64,000 bases of DNA. Origin: Hygrophila difformis (taxonomy: Eukaryota > Streptophyta > Magnoliopsida > Lamiales > Acanthaceae). How positions within the stretch are numbered: position 1 is the first letter of the stretch; each line of letters starts with the position of its first letter. The translations under genes were made by a program, and so were the position numbers. Below are positions 11,810-23,999 of this stretch, in pieces. The DNA lies in the NCBI GenBank assembly GCA_030278955.1, contig JAOANR010000003.1, forward strand, positions 26,923,227 through 26,987,226, written 5' to 3'. The notes under the pieces are model-generated. The model did not search any database, was not told the origin of the DNA, and worked only from the letters and a program-made list of their open reading frames with translations.

Positions 11810-14656
11810 TGTAACACCCCATTTTCCCTAAAGGCTCAGCGGAAGCAAAGTGCGGGAACTAGGGACCAATGTTACACCACGTATTCCGGGCCGTCCGGAA
11901 TACGCTAAGGCTAGCACAAATATTCGCGGAAAAGTCAGAGTTGAATATGTAATACCCGAGAATTTTCCAACATAAAATAAAACAGTAATTAAATAAATAA
12001 ATAATAAATAAAATAAATACCATAAGTAAATAAATGAATCCAGCAAATAAAGAAATAAATAAAGATAAGGAAATGAGAAAATGAGATTTAACTTAAAAAG
12101 GAATTAAAGGAATTTAATTAAATAAAAGGATGGATTAAAGGTAAATAAATTATACACCGAAACCCGACTAATGAGCTCGAGGATTCTAGTCCAAACATCC
12201 AATTAGACCTGAGTAAAAATTTAGAGAGAAAGTAGAAACCCGAAGATACCCCGGAAATCGGAATTCGGGAGCATAGAGGGATAGAAACCCGAAAGAGAGG
12301 CGGAAAAGCACGACGGATCGCACGACCCGCCCGGACCGAAGTCCAGGCGAAGTCGGCGCGGTGGCTGCGCGGTCAATAGGCATAGGGCGCGCCACGACCG
12401 CGCCACGCGACAGATTCACCCGTTGCGTGAATCTCTCGCCCGAACGCGGATTTTTCGACTTTCAGTTGAACGTCTCTCGACCCAAGACCCTTGGGGTCAG
12501 ATTTTGGACGCCCTAGGTCTTAGATATCTATAAATAAGACCTCCTAGGAGCTCCGAATACTTTTACAAAACCCTACAACTTTCTACACATTCGAAACCCT
12601 AAAATCGAATATCGAATCGAATCAAATATTAATCGAATATTAAAGTTCCGAATAATTTCGAATCGAATCACGAATCGAACCAAAAATATTTGATTCTTTT
12701 ACAACCCTAGTCGGAGGCACGAAACCAAGACGAACGCTGTTGGACGAAAATTCTAAGATCTCCATAGTCGTGGTAAGTCTCGATCCAATCCTTGTTCAAT
12801 AAACGATTCGAAAACGAATCCTAATCTTCTTCTTTTCTCTTCTACACCTCGTATTGGATCTAGATCGTAGAACCCGACGAACGGAGAGGAGGAACGGTGG
12901 ACTGGAAGCCACGCCTTCGAATAGACGATCCCGGACGCTCATAAACTCTGTAAGTTAACTCTTACATGGTTTTGGGATGAATTAAAACATTCAAAACTAA
13001 AAGATTAACAAGAAATCGAAAATCTGTCAATTTATACTTTCCACCGACGCAACAGATTTGATAAATTTTTCCGAACCTTAAAACGAACTCAAACGGAAAA
13101 ACTTAAAACACGAAAAACGTTCCTAAGGCTTAGACCTATCTACTGTAAAGTTTTGAGAATTTTTAGAGAAGATTTGATATGTGAAAACCCATCGAAACCG
13201 AACTGCTTGAATCTAGATCTTGAAATTCTTGATAGAACTTAGGAATGATCTTGTTCACGTTTTTGACATATGATCTAGACTGTTTTAGATCTTTGGCCGA
13301 ACATGAAAGTCGTAGATAATTGTCTGAAGATGATCTCTGTAAAATTTCATCAAATTTGGAGTTGAATTGCCATGGTAGAATTCGAAATCTTTGAACTGTG
13401 ATACATTAAATTCGGACAGAATTATTCTTCTGCGAAAATTGGCGATTTTGACCTGTTTAGGTATCTCGGATTGAAAAGGTTAAAACACGAAAGTTGTAGA
13501 TCTCGACGTTTCGAAGTCAGTTGTGAAAGTTTGGAATTTTTGGAGTTAAATCTGATTTTAGACGAATTTTAGAGTAAACTGTGGTTTACCGGAAACAAAA
13601 TCTTGAAATCTTGTTGAAACATGGAATTAACCTTTAGGGTTGAAATGAGTTGAGATATTATTTTTAAATGAATACAATTAAAGTCAGAATTTTAAAACTA
13701 AATCCCCTTACAAACTTGATAAATTAAAATTAGGGGTGAGTGCTCTGCATAGTGCCCCCTAACTGCTTCACTTCGTGCCTTAATGGACGATGGTGACCCC
13801 CGCGCGCTAAACTTGAAATGTGATATTGCCTAAACGGCGAAATATAGAGCCTACACTCTCGTGAATATCCACATGGGTTTCCCGAGGCTCCGGAGTGGTA
13901 CTGGGTATGGCTGATACGGTTGCGGCCGCCGGGCTACCTGCTAAACTTGTTGACATCGCGATGCTATCGTGAAACTTTGAAATACCAAATCGGGGATGTA
14001 ATGGGGATATTAAACTAAATTAAATTAAATTAAATTATGTTTGTTGTCCAATTAAATTATTTAAATGCTTTCTTTAAATTACGGCTATTATTCTAAACCA
14101 TACGATATGAGTTATTAAATAGAGCCCTGAAATAGATTATGCTACTGGATAGGTGATTAGAGTAAATCGAATATTATGATATTATCATGCTTTAGTTATT
14201 TACTAAATTAATGGCTTTTAAACCCTACGATCATGCATGTGTTAACTTACTCAGCAAGTTTGCTGACCAAAACCATTTTTATTCATTTTCTTACAGAATA
14301 TGTGGAATGAGCATGTGTGAGCACGATTCATGCATGGGATTTTGGGAAATGTTATTTTGCTTTTAAATTCGTACTTTAGACTATATTATGAACGGGCCTG
14401 TTTAACCCGTGTTTTGGCCATGTCGGCCCTATTTTATTTTCCGCTGCGATACTGTACTAAACCAATTATTTCCGCTGCGCTATGTTAAATTTTATTTTCG
14501 AATTATATTGTATGGGCTATTTTGAATGATTTAAATGTTTTAAATACTGCAATACCTAGCCTTGCATCTCTTTAGTAAGTTCGGAGAAACCGTGTCTTAC
14601 TAGGGGGATGTGGCGGTGACATCCCGACCTGGGTGACCAAAAACCGGGGTGTTACA
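11810..14656 (+). mobile_element. LTR of a Ty3/Gypsy-type retrotransposon (solo or orphan LTR)
   Basis: The segment opens TGTAACACCCC and closes GGGGTGTTACA, the classic inverted ends of many plant Ty3/Gypsy LTRs, and spans 2.85 kb. A TATA box (CTATAAATAAGA, about 12529) is followed by a leader and, further on, by the TACTCAGCAAGTTTGCTGAC block (about 14247-14268) common in these LTRs. Immediately downstream no primer-binding site is visible, and the 5-bp flanks (TCAGA left, GAATA right) do not match. It is therefore a solo LTR with decayed or rearranged flanks, or one LTR of a broken element. Assignment to a lineage such as Tekay is a guess. Confidence 0.7.
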
Positions 14657-15600
14657 GAATATCTATGCTAATTGTTATGCTTATATCGTAATCTCTGAAA
14701 AGAAAAGCTTATAATACTACAGCGTATAAAATAAGCCTTAAATTAGAGTTTTGGTATACAATCCAAAAATAAACGGTGACGCATTAAAAAGAGCTCACCC
14801 ATAATAATGATATGATAAGAGAAATCCTCCATTCAAAAAAGGGGGGGCAAATTAATCATGCTTTTTGTCAAAATAACCATGTTCATCGTCGGGTGAAAAT
14901 AGTGAGGCGTAGAAAATTACAGAAGTGGGCAGGCACCCAAATACACACCCTCAAATCAGAAAAAATCATATGCCAAGTTAAATCCGCTAAGGAGACTTAA
15001 AAAGTTATACACTTTTTCTTAAATCCAAAAACATTTAAAAATAACCCGAACTATGCCCCGATGACATGAAATGACTAATGGTCCGCTCAGATATCAAAAC
15101 CGGAAAAGGAATAAATAAAGTATAGAGTCAGCGAATACAATCGCTGAGTAAGTAGAACCTTACTCCCGGAGGAGATTGGGTTGCAGAAATAATTTAAAAA
15201 CAACAGCTGTGGTAAATGTATGCTTAAACGATGATACTGTGTACATAAATGCAATATTAATCTGGAAACCCGCGCTCAGACAATATAACAGTATGTGTTG
15301 TCGAAAAAATAATATTTCAGCCTTCATGCCAATTGGAAGGGGCCCAAAGTAGGGTACCCATTCTCATATGCACATTCAAGGATTGTGGAAGATGTATGAT
15401 ATTTCCTTCATCCACCTGGCATAAGGTGTGGTATCGTTCCGGCACCGTTCCCGAGTGGCAATGGATGCACACAACAGTGAGGGTGGTGACAAGAACCACG
15501 ACCGATTCCAACTCCGTAACAGTGGTTAACCATAATTCAGAAGTTATCACACTAAATTATAAAGCACGGTAAAATAGCATACCAATAATCCAAAAGCAGT
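14657..15600 (-). mobile_element. 3' half of a second LTR, minus strand
   Basis: Read on the minus strand, this region has TACTCAGCGATT..CGCTGAC (about 15125-15150) and a preceding block with CCTTGAATGTGCATATGAG (about 15360), equivalent in position to the 13740-14268 part of the neighbouring LTR. The sequence is otherwise divergent. Coding potential is absent. It joins head-to-head with the plus-oriented fragment that follows. Confidence 0.45.
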
Positions 15601-15659
15601 AGGGAGCAATAAGCATAAATTTAAAATATAATAAAACAGTATTTAATATAGAAACTGAT

Positions 15660-16620
15660 GGGCCTCAATATTTATTTTCTTGGGTTAACAGATGCCTCAC
15701 TCGCGCAATTTGTCTGAATAGAATTTTTTTAAAGACAGATTTGCACGCTTAACTTAGGATTTAGAGATTTGGCCCATTAAGGCCTGTTAGGGTTGAAAAA
15801 ACCCTAGCCCACCTCTATAAAAGGCATGTGTCTTCATTTTTTGCCACTTTCCAAAATTTTCTCTCATTTTCTCTCTTCCTCCTCCTAGCTCGGCCGCTGC
15901 CTTGGGAGCCGCCGGCAAGGTTGCCTCTCGTTCGTGATCCGCTGTTTAAGTTCCCGGGGCACCGCTGCTCCGTCGTCGTGTTCCCGAGCTGCCATCGCCA
16001 CATTGGGCCGCCATCATCGCGTCCTCCTTGTTCTGGAACGCCTCCATCGTCCCTGTGAGCACCGCCATCTGCCTCTCCATCCCCGAGCCGCCATCACGCG
16101 GAGCCGCCATCGCTGTGCTGCTCGAAGACCAGGCCGCCATCTCTATCAGCACCGCCATCACCCTTCGACTCGAGGACCGCCGCCATCGTCCTTTTCATGG
16201 GCCGCCATCCAAATCTTCTCCGGCCGCCATCCTCGTCAGGCCGCCACCATTGCCAAGCCGGGCCGCCGTCAGGATCTCTCGGGCCGCCATTGGAGTCATT
16301 AGCGTCGCCATCCACTTCGCCTAGGGCCACCACCCGCTCGCCTAGGGCCGCCACCCGCTCAATCGGGCCGCCCTCCTTGTTCCAGGCCGCCACTTGCCCC
16401 GGCCACGAGCCACCATCCTCCTTTGTCTGAGCCGCCACTTGCCTGTCTCATGGATGAGGTTTGTTCAGTCATCCCTTCCTTGTTTCGATTGTTTTGTTGG
16501 CGTAGACATTGATTTCGTAGAGTGTGATTCGAGACTAGGACTTAGTAGTCTGAGCATTTCTAAGTTATGGATGTAGACTCTGAATTATGTGCCGGGTTTG
16601 TTCATCGTTGATTTCCATAT
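15660..16620 (+). mobile_element. LTR promoter fragment with GC-rich GGCCGCCATC leader
   Basis: A TATA box (CTATAAAAGG at 15816-15825) is followed by a CT-rich initiator region and then by about 540 bp (15,900-16,440) of GC-rich DNA with the decamer GGCCGCCATC and variants repeated many times. This is the layout of an LTR promoter plus transcribed leader, in contrast to the AT-rich surroundings. Open frames on both strands (for example 16028-16324 plus, 16094-16438 minus) are products of the triplet-like composition, not recognisable proteins. The DNA 16,620-16,930 shows no further feature. Confidence 0.45.
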
Positions 16621-17089
16621 ATTATGGCTGAATTTTGTATACTCATCTGTGCTCGCATAGTGATCCGTATCTCCCCAAACACACATTATATATTTGCTTG
16701 ATGACATAGGATCTAGCAAAATTATCTACCTTTATTTTGCCTATCTTCTTAATGAGCATCGCCTCAATGCCTACTGATAATGGCCAGAAATGTCCATTAT
16801 TTTTCAATCCATTTCCGTGTCTGAAACGGGCATTTGATCGCATTCCTGTCTTATACTCCTATTAAATAAGAAAGCTGTTGAATTGAACTGATTTATGCAT
16901 TTCTGTAAAAATAATAAGCTGGTATGAAAAATGCATAAATGTGTAATTTTATTACACATTTGTGTTTGAAAAATTCAAAAACATGAGAAAAAGAAAAGGA
17001 AAGAAAAATGAATGAAAAAGATGGGCAAAAGAATAAAAACAGCCCACAAAATGTAATTTTTGGCCCATCTGGCCCAACAAGCCACTGTC

Positions 17090-17500
17090 CGGAACACCTT
17101 GTCGCTAGACCCCTGTCGCGAAACATGGTCTTGCGACAGGGGAGTTTCCTAGCGACACAGAGGCCACATGAAGAAGAGCCAAGTCCAAGACCCGTGTCCC
17201 TAGAACCCTGTCGCGAAACATGGTCTAGCGACATGGGAATTGCCTAGCGACACAGGAAACAAAGGAACAAGAGACAAGTCCAGAGCTCCATGTCGCTAGA
17301 CCCCTGTCGCGAAACATGGTCTAGCGACAGAGGAGTGTCTAGCGACACAGACGAAGAATTGAAGACACAGTCCGGAGAGTCTCACGACAGGGCATGAAGT
17401 CTTGCGACGTGGAGCCTAGTTTTGCGACATGCCGCGTGATCTTGCGACATGCAGTGAAGGCTTGCGACGTGTGTGAGTCTTGCGACAGGCGTGGGCCTCA
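17090..17500. repeat. Array of GTCGC-type palindromic motifs upstream of the element A TATA box
   Basis: The motifs TGTCGCTAGACCCCTGTCGCG, read in short pieces as GTCGCTAGAC, CTGTCGCGAA and TCTAGCGACA, recur at about 17,098, 17,195 and 17,290, then as single TTGCGACATG-type sites to 17,490. Each set contains both orientations of GTCGC. They occupy the part of the LTR just before the TATA box. No protein is encoded. Confidence 0.8.
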
Positions 17501-18149
17501 GATCAAGGCCCATGGACCTAGGGTTTCATCTCTATAAATATATGGTGATCCCAAGATGCCATGGGTTAGCAAATTCATACATCTTGAAGGCAGAATCAAG
17601 AACTCAGTGTTAGGTAGTTTTTAGTTCAGTTTAATTTCTATATTTAATTTTTGCACTAGTTAGCTTAGATTAGTTTAATTTTCTTGTTTGTTTTCCATTT
17701 CCTTAGCTAAGTAGCCACTTTCCTTATGTTTTCTTTTTCTAAACTCTTTGTTTTAGGGTTTGGAATACCCAAATGATGGGTATTATCAAACCCATTAATA
17801 AAATGGGAAGTTAATCTCGATTTGTATCCCAAAAACATGAAATGGGTGTTCTAAACCCATGGATATTTACTGTTTTTATTTTATTTTGATCACTTGATCA
17901 TTTTATTATTTTTGGTATCCTGTTTTGGTGTTTTAGATAGTGTTCATGCAATATGAGTGGTTAAAACCCTAGATTAGGATCTTGTTTTATTTAAATCTTG
18001 TCCTTAGTTAGATTTACATTTTTAAGCATGTTCTAGTTAGATTTGAATTCTGCTCGTGTTCTTTTGGTTAGAATAGCTTTTTGATCCGAAAAAGGGTAGA
18101 AGTCACGCGTATTGCATGCTACTGTTCGTGCCTGACGTGTACTGAACAC

Positions 18150-19010
18150 ACCCATGTCGCTAACCGCCTCATGTCGCGAGACCACGTCTTGTGACATGAG
18201 GGTAGTCTTGCGACATGGGTGTCTCAAGACACTTGTCTTTATTTTAAAACCCCATGTCACAAGACACTCCTATCGTGAACCCATGGTTCGCGACACACTT
18301 TCATGTTTAGCAAAATGGGATCAAATCCTTTATTTTAATCCTGAAAGGCCCCTGTCGAGAGACATCCTGTCCTAAACCCAAGGTTCACGACATGGAAATT
18401 ATGCCTTAGAATATATTTCAAAAACCCCATGTCGCAAGACCCTCCTGTCGTGAGACCAAGTCTCATGTCACAATTTTAGTCTAGTGACATGGGACACCAA
18501 TACTTAAATTATTTTTGAAAATTTCATGTCGCAAGACCCCCGTCGTAAGACCATGTCTCACGACACAATTTCTAGTCTAGCAACATGGAACCAAATACTT
18601 GGATTATTTCTGAAAAACCTCATGTCGCAAGACCCCTGTCGCGAGACCATGTCTCACGACACAATTTTGCCTAGCGACATGAGCCCCATGCCTTGCAAAA
18701 ATTCTACAACTCCACCCATCACAAGACCCATGTCGCAAGCCTAGGCTTGCGACACAATTTATGGTCTCATGGCAGGGTCCTCACCCATTTTTAAATTCCA
18801 AAATTTCTAACTTCTGACCCCATGTCGCAAGACCCCTATCGTGAGACCATGTCTCACGACACAATTCTTGTCTAGCGACATGGAAACCCTAATTTTCCAA
18901 AATTCACTTTTTTTTATATATATATTTATTTCCCACCCCTCATGTTGCAAGCCTCCCGTTGTGAACCCACAGTTCACAACGCAATTTCTGCCTTGCGACA
19001 TGGATGGCTT
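18150..19010. repeat. Array of GTCGC-type palindromic repeats downstream of the element A TATA box
   Basis: About seven to nine units spaced 90-120 bp each contain CATGTCGCAAGAC, GTCGCGAGACC, GTCTCACGACAC and TCTAGCGACATGG in this order (starting near 18,152, 18,250, 18,428, 18,527, 18,621, 18,728, 18,822 and 18,941). The units are separated by unrelated AT-rich spacers. The same vocabulary appears upstream of the TATA box at 17,090-17,500. The rest of the LTR to 21,532 shows no such array. Confidence 0.85.
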
Positions 19011-21532
19011 TCCCTTGCCAAAATTTTTATGTTTCTCCATATCTCACTATTAATTAATTGAACCATTGAGTCAATAATTAATGATCGAGATTAGCAATAA
19101 TTAAGATCAATAATTACCATGATTAGAGGACCTTTGTTCAATTTTCACTAAAATATTCTTCTATAAACAAAATATTAATCTCTTAAGCAGATAATCTGGA
19201 CTGTAATTAATTATATGGATGATCATTTAAAGGATTAAGCATGGATTTAATTCCATAACCTTGCATCGAGAAACCAATGTCTCTCGTGCAAAGCATTTTT
19301 CTTTCTTTCTATTTTTGTTCTTTTCTCATGTTGGTGCAACGTGTGATGAGAGATATCACAGACCAATGTTGGAAAAAAGGTCCCTTTTAGGGATACAACT
19401 CGCTCGTCTTCTGTGTATAAATCATTATCTGTTATTTTGCATGGTCTGATTAATGACTGATGGAAGCTCCGGCAAAAATGTCTCCTCACAGAGATAACGA
19501 TTAGCGACTCAGTCAGTTCCTAATTAGATACAGTTTCTTTTTCTTTATCTTAATTTCCAAACCTGAATTCTAATCTGTAATACAAGTCAATTGATATCTG
19601 TCAATATCAGCTGATAATTATTATGGGAAGGGAACATGTAGGTTTTTATCCGAATTCACAGACAGTAGAGACCCAACTGGTAGCGACACTTCCATTATAG
19701 GGTTTTCTGCTGTCTAAATTCATTCGATCCGAGTAATTGGGAAACTGGATAGCAGATGTTTGCAGTCCACCTGATTATTCTGCCATCATTTTTTTGCCTC
19801 ACGGCAAATTCACCTCTGTGTTCCACATTCTGTCTAAACCCATCATTATATTTTGGGTTAATCGATTTTACACTTCATTATATCTGTATGCATGATACTA
19901 TTATGTAATTGTTGTGGTCACAGTATTTTGGGATCCTTCCCTTGGACATAGAAGTCTTGTTGTTTCAAAACAGATGTTTCGCATTAAATTTCCAACAAAA
20001 AATTCATTTATAAAATCCGAATCTAAGTAAGGGATAAATTCCTCAGTTATGATTAATTCATATTCTACTGGGGGTTGATTTTGGGAAATTAGAAGCAGAG
20101 TCAGCGATTAGGTCTCATCTGGACTGAAAGGGTCTGTGTTCTTATTGAGAGTCTAGTACCTGTTTAGGAAATGGTTTTCAAATCTTTTATTTTCCAAAAT
20201 TGCTGAGTATAGGGAATCTGATATTAAATATTACACTGAGATGGGGTCCACTTGGATTCAAATACGGTGTGATAAGTAATACCAGAGGAACAATACTCGG
20301 GCCTTGGTTATTTTCTGAGATAGGGTTGAGTACTCTTTCAACTGCTGTTCTCCTCTGCCAAAGCCTATTATTGAGTCCTGAGTGAGTGCATCCGGAACGA
20401 ACTAATTCATTAGTTCGTTTCATTAGTTTGTCTCTCATAAACACCCGGGAGGAAGTGAACACTGCGAGCGGTTCACTGGTAACCGGGAATTCTTGATCCA
20501 CATCCGGTCATCCTGACTGGGGGCTTTCTTATACTACCAGGGTAGCGCTTTTAAAACTTCCGAGTGATAGGATTTTAAATGCTTTATTTATCGCTTTCTT
20601 TACCATTTTCTTTTAAAAAGCTTTCTTTAGAGGTCACTCGGATGTGATGAGAGTGGTTTAACTGTTTCTAGGTTTTAGAGTTATGGGATAGTTCAGGCTT
20701 GATTAGAGTCTTTGGGTGTGACATGGGGGATCGATATCAGTACTTGACATTTCAACTAATGATTTGTCAGGTATTTCTTGTCCACCACAAATAAATAACA
20801 TACCCTGGCCAGGGCAGTTATAAGTCTGTGGTATCTTAGAATTTGTGGTCTTAAGAACATGTAAACTCATACTGTAAGTACCTGTCTGTTAAAGGGAACA
20901 TAGTACTGAGAGCATGAGAATTGGCTATCTGACAGGATTATCCCAAACAAAGATCTGTGTATTAAAATGGAAGTTTAATTATGTTTCATCTGAATCATGT
21001 CCAATTTTTATTCTTTTCTCCCTGTCCCTTCTGTCGTATTTAAATCTGCTTTCTAGATAGCGTAGTATAAACTTGCTGCTTTCCTAGAATAATTTTCACT
21101 GCTTTTTTAGACTAAAATTGATTGCTTTATTAGAATAGATTTAACTGCTTTCTAGAACAGTTTTAAGACGCCTTATAGATAGATTTTATTAGCTTTCATA
21201 GTATAGTTTAAATTCTGTCAGTAGATGTTAGTTTTCAAACCCCATAACTGATTTGAGCAATACGAGTGGAAAATCTTATGAAACGATGTGGGACCTGCTT
21301 CTATCGCACATTCTCCAGTGAACGATCCGGTCTTACTATAAATTACTGCAATTTTTGACACCGTGCGCTTTCGGGCCATAGTTTCGTAACACGAGTAATA
21401 AAAACGTGACAACCTATAAATATATCCATAATCCCAAATCCACCATCATAAATTGGTTTCATTAAATTAAATCTAAACTGGGATTATTTTCATTTTTATT
21501 ATTACTCGTGTGGAAAATTGTCAAAAGTTTCA

Positions 21533-21550
21533 TGGCGCCGTTGCCGGGGA
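21533..21550 (+). other. Primer-binding site of element A (tRNA-Asp)
   Basis: TGGCGCCGTTGCCGGGGA directly follows the LTR end CA. It is complementary to the 3' end of plant tRNA-Asp and is the primer site typical of the Athila and Tat lineages. Element B has the identical 18 bp. Confidence 0.9.
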
Positions 21551-21687
21551 GGATGCAACGCCGTTTTATTAAGAGAATTACATTCCTGATAGCTCCGAGT
21601 TAGTTTATACATATAATTATATACGCCATTAAACAAATTCTAATTTGGGGATTGTACAGGTACTTTCATTACTGAAGCAACTGTTTT

Positions 21688-22960
21688 ATGCAACGGAGAA
21701 AGGAAACACCTGCCGAGATCCCGTATAACTCTGAAATCGAAAGAACAACTAGACATCTTAGGGTGCAGGCTAGGCAAAGAGAAGAACAGGAAAGGCAGGC
21801 ATTACTCTCTCCCAGTACGAGCAGTGACCTATTGGAAATGGCACAAACCCGGACATCCCACCCATCATACCACCTAACCCACCACTGCAAAACATCCGAG
21901 AGGATCCCGAAGACATTGATGACGAGAATTTGGACGATCCCCCTCCTCAGGTAATTAAAGGAGGAGGAAACCTGCCAAACCTCGGACATCAACCTTTTGA
22001 CACTCCTCCGGCTCCCATAAACAATCCCAATAACCAAAACTTCCAAAATAATCCCAATTTCCAAAATCAGCAGTATCAGAACCCACAATACAATCAGAAC
22101 CAGTTTCCTAACCCCAATGACCCCAATGATCCAAGGAATTTCTACCCTAACCAGAACTTCAACCAGCAAGGACAATATCAAGGAGGATAAGGGAACAATC
22201 AGCAACCAGCTGCTGCTGATTACATGCAACCGATAGTAGAGCCATACCTCAATATGCCGGGAAGAGCACCAATTACAGCCCGAAACTTCGAGCTGAAACC
22301 CGCTCTGATCAATCTGGTGCAAAACAACCAATTCGCATGAGCAAATCATGAGGACCCCCACGATCATTTGCAGACATTCTTGGAGCTTTGCAACACGATT
22401 AAGAATCAGGGAGTATCCCAAAACACTATCAGGATGATGTTGTTCCCATTCTCGCTGTCCGGTGGAGCAAAAACTTGGTACAAGTCGATGCCGGTGAACC
22501 AAAGAAGCAACTGGGAGGATATTGTAAGAAATTTCCTGATGAAGTATTTTCTGGAGTCTAAGATAGATGAGGGGAGGTAAAAAATAGCTGAATTCAAGAT
22601 GAAGGCTGGAGAATCATTGTACAATGCAAAGGAAAGGTTTCTCAACCTTCTGAGAAAGTGCCCTCAACATGGATTCCAGGAGTGGGAACAATTAAGAAAG
22701 TTCTACAGCGGGTTGACCCCAGCTTGGAAGCACATGCTGGATGCAGCAGGGGGACAGCATTTGTTACACATGCCCATGGATCAAGCGTGGGCAAAGATAG
22801 AGACCATGAGTGTAAATCGTTCTGTATTAAATGATGACAATGTTAATGATCCCCCTCCCCGTGGATTGTATGCTGTAGGTACAACTGAAAAATCTGATTT
22901 TGAAAAGCTTCAAGGATATGCATTAGTTGTATTCTCATCTTCTCTTTTTCTTATCCCTTA
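21688..22960 (+). pseudogene. Truncated gag of Athila-type element A
   Basis: The reading starts at ATG 21688 with an Arg/Glu-rich segment, changes frame near 21,930, then runs through a Pro/Asn/Gln-rich linker and a gag domain containing FPFSLSGGAKTWY (about 22,445-22,485) and LRKCPQHG (about 22,650). Stops interrupt it near 22,188, 22,338 and 22,578. Homology to the gag of element B (FPFSLDGSAKEWY, LKRCPQHG) is clear. It breaks off at about 22,915 and nothing of protease or polymerase follows. Its product would be the structural capsid protein of the retrotransposon particle. Confidence 0.85.
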
Positions 22961-22990
22961 AGGATATGCTCTAAGGGTCCTTTCCTCTAG

Positions 22991-23967
22991 ATCCATACGG
23001 ATCAGGCTGATCACTCTGTGGCTGATACTTCTACTCTTTCAGCTGATTTGGTTGCGCCGCCTCCTCAGGTATATTTCATATTGTTTTTGTCATTGTAAGA
23101 TTCCTTTGAAACATACTAATATAAACTCATCTTCAGGCACCCACGGATCCTCCTTCAGGTCTCGCGACCTCTTCAGGTTCCAGGGCACCTGCCTCCATTA
23201 GTAGAGCTATTACTTCGGCATGTGAGGCGTTTGACCGCCTTCTATCCATCCAGACTGACCTACTCTCTGCTGAGGTGGTTTCTGGTCTCGATTGCCTATT
23301 TTCCGGCTTCCCTGAGTTCTCAGAGCTCATTTCTGACTTTTCTATTTCCTACCCTAAATTTAGTAGCACCGCAGACCAGTCCGCCCAGAACCTGATTTTT
23401 CTTGATGATCTCGAGGCTCGATATCGTGATATTTGCTCTCAGATAGAGGCCATTCGTCCTCAGTGTGAACAATTGTCTGCTGACTGCAGAGCCAATGAGA
23501 GTAGTAGGTCACAGCTTGAGAGTGCAATTACTCGGGCGGAGCGTAATATTGTGGAGTCGGAGCACATTATTTCCGACAGGAGGCGCACCATTCAGGCGGC
23601 CCAAGATGAGCTTGCTACGCTTGAGCCTTCATTAGCTGATATATCCATCCGAGCTACTACTTTGGAGACTACTTATGGTCGTTTAGTCACAGATGAGCGT
23701 GATCAATCGGCTGAGTTGCCAGTGGCTCGGGCTCGTCGGCTTCGGTTATCTGCTCGCGCCCGTGCTTCTGCGGCTGCGCTTCGTCGCCTGGCGGACATCT
23801 TGGGGCGCACATGTGACCAATGGGCTGCCATGCGTCTTCGCATACTAGGTGATGGACGCTGCCTCCCCCTTAGTAGTCTGCACTACTTTACTGGTTCAGT
23901 ATACTTTTGGGTCAGCCCATCGGCCTTTTGGTGGATAAGATTTAATCTATGTTTATTATATTGTTAA
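22991..23967 (+). pseudogene. Spliced coiled-coil gene fragment, family not recognised
   Basis: Two exons can be read: 22991-23068, preceded by a TTTCCTCTAG acceptor, and 23137-23967, joined by a 68-bp intron with GT..AG ends and a TACTAAT branch-point box. The frame stays open through both (about 302 codons). The protein has a Ser/Pro/Ala-rich start, then a long amphipathic heptad-like region rich in Glu, Arg and Gln (about 23,410-23,830), and a hydrophobic C-terminus. There is no ATG-led first exon, so the 5' part is lost. It replaces the polymerase region of element A and may be the tail of a transposon-associated gene or a captured host gene. Confidence 0.5.
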
Positions 23968-23999
23968 CTTAAAACTCTAGCAAAAGATTTGGAATAAAT

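Larger units (their letters stand above)
16932..21532 (+). mobile_element. 5' LTR of Athila-type element A
   Basis: The right end TTTCA at 21532 directly abuts a tRNA-Asp primer-binding site. The left end is placed at the palindrome ATGTGTAA..TTACACAT (16939-16959), matching the palindrome ATGACAGTC..GACTGTCAT at the start of the LTR of element B; TG at 16932 or 16940 are the candidate first bases. A TATA box (CTATAAATATATGG, about 17531) lies about 600 bp in, as in element B. Short blocks shared with LTR B include AGTACCTGTC (20,878) and ACCGTGCGCTTTCGG (about 21,360). At about 4.6 kb it is very long for an LTR. No 3' LTR of this element is in the window, so the left boundary cannot be fixed by target duplications. 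Confidence 0.65.

Noticed and set aside
15934..16438. Overlapping open frames on both strands in the GC-rich leader
   Set aside because: They follow from repeated GGCCGCCATC composition and show no domain or start context.
18150..19010. Regularly spaced GTCGC repeats resembling a CRISPR array
   Set aside because: The repeats are imperfect, spacers are not unique units of fixed length, there are no cas genes, and the DNA is a plant LTR.
21669..22502. Long minus-strand ORF over the gag of element A
   Set aside because: It is the antisense shadow of the gag linker, Leu/Ile/Val-rich because the sense strand is Asn/Gln-rich.
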